Source: Polynucleobacter necessarius (GTDB taxonomy: Bacteria > Pseudomonadota > Gammaproteobacteria > Burkholderiales > Burkholderiaceae). Taken from it: 64,000 nucleotides of DNA. The position numbers and the translations under genes were made by a program. Location of the stretch: the NCBI RefSeq assembly GCF_900096755.1, contig NZ_LT615227.1, positions 1,034,489 to 1,098,488 on the forward strand, given 5' to 3'. The stretch's first letter is position 1. Every line of letters starts with the position of its first letter. Positions 59,166-64,000 of the stretch are shown here, one piece after another. The notes beneath the pieces are model-generated. The model ran no database searches. It was not told the DNA's origin and worked only from the letters and a program-made list of their open reading frames with translations.

Positions 59166-59956
59166 GAGGCAACCAGTTTTATGCCAACCAAAAATAGCGT
59201 TACAGCGAGAGTATTTCGTGTTGCTCGCTCAGATAGTGAGCTTGAGAGCTTAGCCCCCAACCAGATTGCCGGAACCGATCCCAATAGGAGTCCGAATAGC
59301 AAATCAAAGTGAACATTTCCGAGCCACCAGTGGCCTATACCAGCAAGAGCTGTGAGTGGAACGGCGTAGGCAATATCAGTGCCGGCTACCTGTGAGGGCT
59401 TGAGATGTGGATACAAAATTAGTATCAAAGTTGCCCCGATTGCACCCGCTCCAATTGAGGAGACGGTGACCAATACGCCAATGACCGCCCCGACAGAGAT
59501 GGTTGCAATTTTGAGGTTTGAGCCACTCGGAAGAAAGCTAGGGTTATCTTGTACCCATTTCAAAATCTTTGCCCTAAACAGCAATGAGATGGCTGTTAAT
59601 AAAACTGAAACCCCAATAGAGAAGCTGATGAAGTGATTAAAGCTTTTGGACACAGGACCAATGATCTTTAGCGCCAAAATAGAAATGATGGCTGTGGTGA
59701 TGCTGCCAATACACAATAGCTTAACAATGTCCCAGCGAACATTGCCATGAAGTCGATGTGCTGCGGTGCCAAATCCTTTGGTGATCGCTGCAAAGGCTAG
59801 ATCAGTCCCGACAGCAGTTGTTGGGGCCACTCCAAAAATAATTGTTAATAAGGGCGTCATGAGCGAGCCGCCGCCAACGCCTGTCATGCCAACCAGTAAT
59901 CCAACCAGTGCGCCAGAAATAATAAAGTGTGATGAATCTTGAAAAAATTGCAGCAT
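59162..59956 (-). CDS. TauE/SafE family membrane permease, probably sulfate or sulfite
   Basis: It has 264 residues with about eight hydrophobic helices. The Gly-rich loop GMTGVGGGSLMTPLL and the matching repeat SSIGAGAIGATLIL are the family signature. Tight coupling to cysH (ATGA) suggests uptake of sulfate or removal of sulfite. The direction of transport cannot be told from sequence. Confidence 0.88.
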   Translation of the reverse strand: MLQFFQDSSHFIISGALVGLLVGMTGVGGGSLMTPLLTIIFGVAPTTAVGTDLAFAAITKGFGTAAHRLHGNVRWDIVKLLCIGSITTAIISILALKIIGPVSKSFNHFISFSIGVSVLLTAISLLFRAKILKWVQDNPSFLPSGSNLKIATISVGAVIGVLVTVSSIGAGAIGATLILILYPHLKPSQVAGTDIAYAVPLTALAGIGHWWLGNVHFDLLFGLLLGSVPAIWLGAKLSSSLSERATRNTLAVTLFLVGIKLVAS

Positions 59957-59974
59957 AAGCTCTTTCCGGTTGTT

Positions 59975-60139
59975 TTAGATGAACGATTGCTCAAACTCTT
60001 CGAGCTTGATGGCGTTCATTAGGAAGAGAATTTGACGCTGAAAACTTTTTCGCTCAACAGCCTTTTCTAGTGGCAATCGATCATGTTCGCGTAATAGCTT
60101 TGTGATTACTGGGTTGTAATGCTCGCGTACGGGTGACAT
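59975..60139 (-). CDS. Small protein of unknown function at the head of the sulfate operon
   Basis: A 54-residue soluble, charged, helical protein (VREHYNPVITKLLREHDRLP; FQRQILFLMNAIKLEEF). It begins with ATG after an AAGGAA site and ends 18 nt before the permease start. I do not recognise the family. Position as first gene of the operon and the ribosome site support it being real. Confidence 0.65.
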   Translation of the reverse strand: MSPVREHYNPVITKLLREHDRLPLEKAVERKSFQRQILFLMNAIKLEEFEQSFI

Positions 60140-60186
60140 CGAAGTTCCTTAGTAAATATCTCGTTGAAGAGAATTTACCAAGGGGT

Positions 60187-60211
60187 CTATATATCCACAA
60201 GGAATATATAG
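60187..60211. promoter_or_regulatory. Dyad upstream of the sulfate operon
   Basis: CTATATAT (60187-60194) and ATATATAG (60204-60211) are exact reverse complements around CCACAAGGA. The core ATATCC-A-AAGGAAT recurs upstream of fpr. A LysR-type (CysB-like) operator is a fair guess from the genes controlled. Confidence 0.5.
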
Positions 60212-60248
60212 CGATATCTAAATTACTTTTAGGTATAAAGAGGAAGGG

Positions 60249-61025
60249 TTACTTCTCTACGAAAGCGCGTTCGAACACATAGTCACCCAGCTGACCAAGG
60301 CTTGGGGAAACCTTAAAGCCTTTGGTATCCAGCATCTCAGAAGTCTCTTTGAGCATAGAGGGGCTGCCGCAGATCATGGCACGATCTACCGCTGGATCAA
60401 GCGGTGGAAGACCGATGTCTTTAAATAGTTGGCCAGTTTCGATGGCAGTTGTAAGGCGACCTGTGTGCTTGAATGCTTCACGAGTTACTGTTGGGTAGTA
60501 GATGAGTTTTTCACGAATGAGTTCACCCAAGTATTCATCTTGAGTCAATTCATTCTTGATGTAGTCCTCATACGCCAACTCGCTTACTAGGCGAACACCG
60601 TGAATCAAGACAACTTTTTCAAACTTCTCATAAGTTTCCGGATCACGAATAATGCTCATGAATGGAGCTAAGCCGGTGCCGGTACTAAATAGGTAAAGAT
60701 GCTTTCCTGGGTTAAGGTCATCAAACACCAATGTGCCAACAGACTTCTCGCTAACCAGGATTGGGTCGCCAACTTGAATTTTTTGGAGACGTGATGTTAA
60801 TGGACCATCTTGAACTTTGATGCTCAGGAATTCCAAATGCTCTTCGTAGTTAGGGCTAGCAACGCTATAAGCGCGCACCAAAGGTTTGCCCTCAACTTCA
60901 AGGCCAATCATGAGGAAGTGGCCGCTACGAAAACGTAGACCCTTATTGCGGGTAGTAGTAAAACTAAAAAGAGTGTCATTCCAGTGGTGAACTGACAGAA
61001 CGGTTTCGGTGTTGTATGCGGCCAT
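60249..61025 (-). CDS. fpr: Ferredoxin--NADP reductase
   Basis: FAD enzyme exchanging electrons between NADPH and ferredoxin or flavodoxin. It has 258 residues of bacterial Fpr type: RAYSVASPNYEEHLEF (FAD), STGTGLAPFMSII (NADP) and an ending YVFERAFVEK. It is monocistronic, just upstream of the sulfate operon on the same strand. Confidence 0.94.
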   Translation of the reverse strand: MAAYNTETVLSVHHWNDTLFSFTTTRNKGLRFRSGHFLMIGLEVEGKPLVRAYSVASPNYEEHLEFLSIKVQDGPLTSRLQKIQVGDPILVSEKSVGTLVFDDLNPGKHLYLFSTGTGLAPFMSIIRDPETYEKFEKVVLIHGVRLVSELAYEDYIKNELTQDEYLGELIREKLIYYPTVTREAFKHTGRLTTAIETGQLFKDIGLPPLDPAVDRAMICGSPSMLKETSEMLDTKGFKVSPSLGQLGDYVFERAFVEK

Positions 61026-61069
61026 AAATGCTTGTAAATAAAAGAATATGTTTCAAAGAATGCGTAATT

Positions 61070-61088
61070 ATCCCATTCCTTATGGGAT
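61070..61088. promoter_or_regulatory. Dyad upstream of fpr
   Basis: ATCCCAT (61070-61076) pairs with ATGGGAT (61082-61088). On the - strand it reads ATATCCCATAAGGAATGGGAT, close to the dyad before the sulfate operon. It lies 45 nt before the fpr ATG. Confidence 0.5.
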
Positions 61089-61198
61089 ATTTTTGGGGTA
61101 AATGGCGCATAAATAGGACTAAGTCGTGATATGTATCAAATTTTTGGTAATAAGGATGCTCTTTTAGGGTCTGTACGCTAACCAGCTATGATCCATTT

Positions 61199-61681
61199 AT
61201 GACCTCAGCCCGTTATTTGTATATTTCTCTATTCAGCCTTGGTCTGGTTGCCTTTGCAGTTGTTCTTCAGCAAACCGGCTACCAAGGCGTCAGCTTTTTG
61301 CCCTGTCCTCTGTGTATTTTGCAAAGGGTTGGTTATCTGGCTATCGCTGTTTCTTGTTTTTTAGCTGTTGGCATTGCGCCGTTACGAAAACTCTTTCATG
61401 GCTTGGCAGTTTTATCAGCCGCCTACGGGCTCTCCGTGGCAGCTCGTCAAGTTTGGCTTTTGTCTCATCCAGAGGCTTCCTGCGGCATTGACCCGCTCGA
61501 AGTATGGATTAATCAATTTCAGTTGACCAATGGTTTGCCTTGGTTATTCAAGGCCGACGGACTTTGTTCTGCAAAGCTTCCGGCGATCTTAGGTTTGCAA
61601 GTGCCAGAATGGTCATTGCTTTGGTTTGGAGTGCTATTTCTAATTCTTCTAATTACTTTCTTTAGAAAATCTCGTGCTTAG
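61199..61681 (+). CDS. dsbB: Disulfide bond formation protein DsbB
   Basis: Membrane quinone reductase that reoxidises DsbA. It has 160 residues and four hydrophobic helices. Both redox Cys pairs are present: FLPCPLCILQR and, in the second periplasmic loop, ASCGIDPLE with GLCSAKLP. It is divergent from fpr. Confidence 0.95.
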   Translation: MTSARYLYISLFSLGLVAFAVVLQQTGYQGVSFLPCPLCILQRVGYLAIAVSCFLAVGIAPLRKLFHGLAVLSAAYGLSVAARQVWLLSHPEASCGIDPLEVWINQFQLTNGLPWLFKADGLCSAKLPAILGLQVPEWSLLWFGVLFLILLITFFRKSRA

Positions 61682-61763
61682 CTAATAACAACCCCATCTT
61701 TTACAAGACCTGCTTTAACCCATAAGATCTCTATCAAACCCATTTTTGTACTAAGGAATATTC

Positions 61764-62544
61764 ATGACTTACTTTACTGATAACTCGCTAACCATTGGTA
61801 AGACGCCATTAGTCCGCCTTAACCGCGTAACCGATGGTGCCAAGGGAATCGTGCTTGCCAAGATTGAAGGTCGCAATCCGGCCTACTCGGTGAAGTGTCG
61901 TATCGGTGTTGCCATGATTAATGACGCGCAAGAAAATGGTCTTCTAGGTCCTGGCAAAGAGCTTGTGGAGCCAACCAGCGGTAATACAGGTATTGCTCCA
62001 GCAATTTAGCAATCCATCGAATCCCGCTATTCATGAAAAGACCACTGGCCCAGAAATTTGGGAGGATACCGAAGGCAAGATTGATGTGTTTGTTGCTGGT
62101 GTAGGTACTGGCGGAACAATCTCTGGCGTTGGTCGTTACATCAAGAATGTTCAGAAAAAGAAAATTGAGGTGGTTGCGGTCGAGCCAACTACAAGCCCAG
62201 TCATTACTCAGAAGCTGAATGGTGAAGAAATCAAACCTGCGCCACATAAGATTCAAGGTATTGGCGCTGGATTTATTCCGGACAACTTAGATTTATCAGT
62301 GGTTGATAAGGTTGAGCAAGTTAGCAATGAAGAGGCTATTGAGTTTGCACGACGTATTGCTAAGGAAGAGGGCATTTTGGTTGGAATTTCCTGTGGTGCA
62401 GCTGCAGCTGTAGCGGTGCGCCTGGCTAAGAAGCCTGAATACGCAGGTAAAACGATTGTGGTGGTTCTGCCTGATACTGCTGAGCGTTACTTAAGCTCTG
62501 CTTTGTTCGAAGGCGTGTTCGATGAAAAGGGTTTGCCAGCGTAG
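61764..62544 (+). pseudogene. cysK: Cysteine synthase A with an internal deletion
   Basis: The N-terminal part is normal ([21 protein letters not shown] Lys in [20 protein letters not shown]) and stops at TAG 62007-62009. Then [19 protein letters not shown] begins at once in another frame and runs to 62544 with all C-terminal motifs ([22 protein letters not shown]). About 65-70 codons that normally lie between GIA and LLQQF are missing, and the loss is not a multiple of three. The protein would be truncated after about 80 residues and inactive. Confidence 0.93.
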
Positions 62545-62574
62545 GTCGCATATCTTTTTAATTAGTATTCAATA

Positions 62575-62599
62575 AAAAAGGCACCCTAGGGTGCCTTTT
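62575..62599. terminator. Bidirectional terminator between cysK and lysS
   Basis: GGCACCC/GGGTGCC arms around TA, flanked by AAAAA and TTTT; nearly a perfect palindrome, serving both converging genes. Confidence 0.9.
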
Positions 62600-62616
62600 G
62601 CTTATCTTGAAAATGA

Positions 62617-64000
62617 TTACTCTTCTTCGCGACGTAAGTGCGGGAACAGAATCACGTCACGAATGTTGGGTGCATCAGTAAGTAGCATTACTAAGCGATC
62701 GATGCCAATACCGCAACCGCCAGTTGGAGGCATGCCGTACTCGAGGGCGCGAATGAAGTCATGATCGAAGTACATGGCTTCCTCGTCACCCGCTTCTTTT
62801 TGTTCAACTTGCTTACGGAAGCGATTGGCTTGATCTTCAGCATCATTTAACTCAGAGAAGCCATTGGCAATTTCGCGACCGGTGATGAAGAGTTCGAAAC
62901 GCTCAGTAATACCTGGTCGAGTGTCAGATTCTCTGGCGAGTGGGCTTACTTCGATTGGGTAATCAATGATGTAAGTCGGCTCCCAAAGGTGCTCTTCAGC
63001 AACCAATTCGAAGAGGGCTAATTGGAGTGCACCAATGCCGGCATTCTTGAGGGTAGGGGCATCTGGATTCTCGCCACCCTTTTTCAATTCAGCACGAATG
63101 AAGTTGATGTCATCAAGCTGGGCCGCTTCATAGCTCTTGCCTGACTGACCGCAGTACTTGAGGATAGCTTCAGTAATGGTCAAGCGTTGGAATGGCTTGC
63201 TCAAATCAAGTTCACGACCTTGGTGAGTCAAAACAGCCGTGCCTTGTGCATCGATTGCTGCAGCACGAATCAAGCCTTCTGTGAAATCCATCAGCCAACG
63301 GTAGTCCGTATATGCCGCATAGAATTCCATCATCGTGAATTCTGGGTTATGACGTGGGCTTACACCTTCGTTGCGGAAGTTGCGGTTGATTTCAAAGATA
63401 CGTTCAAAACCACCGACTACCAAACGCTTTAAATAAAGCTCAGGCGCAATGCGCAAAAACATTTGCATGTCGAGTGCGTTGTGGTGGGTAATGAATGGCT
63501 TAGCAGCTGCGCCACCAGGAATTGGGTGGAGCATCGGTGTTTCGACTTCCATGAAGTCAGCGTCCAACATATGACGACGCAATGAAGCAATCGCATTGCT
63601 ACGTGCTTTGAAAGTATTACGACTTTCTGGGTTCACAATCAAATCCACGTAACGCTGACGATATTTAGTCTCTAGATCTGAGAGGCCGTGGAACTTATCT
63701 GGCAAAGGGCGCAGTGATTTGCTGAGTAAGCGTAAGTTGCTGCACTCAACTGATAACTCGCCTTTATTGGTCTTAAAAAGATTGCCTTCAGCAGAGATAA
63801 AGTCGCCCATATCCCAGTGCTTGAAGGCGCCATGGACATCAGCGCCGCTGAGCTCATCATTAATATAGAACTGAATCTGACCACTGCGGTCTTGAATGGT
63901 TGCAAAGCTGGCTTTACCCATCACGCGCTTAAGAACCATGCGTCCAGCTACTTTTACATGAACCTTCTTTGTAGCCAACTCTTCTTTCGATAGGCTGTCA
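62617..64000 (-). CDS. lysS: Lysyl-tRNA synthetase, class II (5' end outside window)
   Basis: Charges tRNA-Lys. The frame is open to the last base of the window, so the N-terminal residues are missing. Visible: OB-fold anticodon domain ([20 protein letters not shown]), class II motif 2 ([20 protein letters not shown]) and motif 3 ([15 protein letters not shown]). Convergent with cysK. Confidence 0.97.
   Translation of the reverse strand, partial: DSLSKEELATKKVHVKVAGRMVLKRVMGKASFATIQDRSGQIQFYINDELSGADVHGAFKHWDMGDFISAEGNLFKTNKGELSVECSNLRLLSKSLRPLPDKFHGLSDLETKYRQRYVDLIVNPESRNTFKARSNAIASLRRHMLDADFMEVETPMLHPIPGGAAAKPFITHHNALDMQMFLRIAPELYLKRLVVGGFERIFEINRNFRNEGVSPRHNPEFTMMEFYAAYTDYRWLMDFTEGLIRAAAIDAQGTAVLTHQGRELDLSKPFQRLTITEAILKYCGQSGKSYEAAQLDDINFIRAELKKGGENPDAPTLKNAGIGALQLALFELVAEEHLWEPTYIIDYPIEVSPLARESDTRPGITERFELFITGREIANGFSELNDAEDQANRFRKQVEQKEAGDEEAMYFDHDFIRALEYGMPPTGGCGIGIDRLVMLLTDAPNIRDVILFPHLRREEE

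Noticed and set aside
61070..61095. fpr-dsbB hairpin as a terminator
   Set aside because: The T-run is on the + strand, where no gene ends upstream; an operator fits better.
14472..62544. Sequencing error as the sole cause of all frameshifts
   Set aside because: Lesions cluster in accessory genes, several per gene, and cysK lacks about 200 bp; not fully excluded without reads.

Overview
The window looks like a chromosome segment of a low-GC betaproteobacterium of the Burkholderiaceae, most likely Polynucleobacter or a close relative. This is inferred from base composition (mid-40s % GC by eye), the housekeeping order mucD-lepA-lepB-rnc-era-recO-pdxJ-acpS-nagZ, the EF-P(Arg32)/EarP pair, a Cys-type PHA depolymerase and the rpsF-priB-rpsR-rplI-dnaB cluster. 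No prophage, insertion sequence, plasmid gene or CRISPR array is visible.

Layout. 1-8.5 kb: + strand housekeeping block (protease, translation, RNA processing, vitamin B6, ACP activation, peptidoglycan recycling). 8.5-12.8 kb: efp and earP (-), uvrC and pgsA (+). 12.9-13.7 kb: tRNA-Gly, tRNA-Cys and a lipoprotein gene. 13.7-15.5 kb: lexA (-) divergent from a broken asparaginase gene. 15.6-18.6 kb: ribosomal/primosome/helicase cluster. 18.7-24 kb: a small secreted protein, a frameshifted autotransporter, an NlpC/P60 gene without a normal start, a frameshifted PhoH-like gene and a peroxiredoxin. 24-31.2 kb: a full L-Ara4N lipid A modification operon with ArnA split in two genes. 31.3-37.6 kb: alaA-hom-thrC, then molybdopterin genes (moeA, broken moaD, moaE) and a broken GIY-YIG gene. 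37.7-43.2 kb: clpB, a broken MFS transporter, and aceA behind a heptamer tandem repeat. 43.3-48.1 kb: HIT, DUF1841, nth, rsxB, phaZ and an aminotransferase. 48.2-56 kb: uvrB and the isc operon. 56-62.6 kb: sulfate assimilation (cysN, cysD, cysH, permease), fpr, dsbB and a cysteine synthase gene with an internal deletion. 62.6 kb to the end: lysS, cut by the window edge.

The most striking theme is selective gene decay. Seven genes carry frameshifts or an internal deletion, some with three lesions each, while about 50 kb of housekeeping genes appear clean. The broken genes are accessory: asparaginase, autotransporter, PhoH-like protein, MoaD, GIY-YIG protein, MFS pump and cysteine synthase. This clustering argues against random sequencing error and fits recent genome erosion, as in a host-restricted Polynucleobacter. 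In the same vein, LexA is full length but appears to have lost, by an in-frame deletion, the segment that carries the catalytic lysine of self-cleavage. That predicts a repressor that DNA damage cannot inactivate. lexA also appears to be transcribed as a leaderless mRNA from a promoter overlapped by an SOS box.

Other points: earP and uvrC are head to head with start codons sharing CATG, and a similar dyad lies upstream of the sulfate operon and of fpr. I did not recognise a wholly new multi-gene system. The regulatory and decay observations are the most promising leads.
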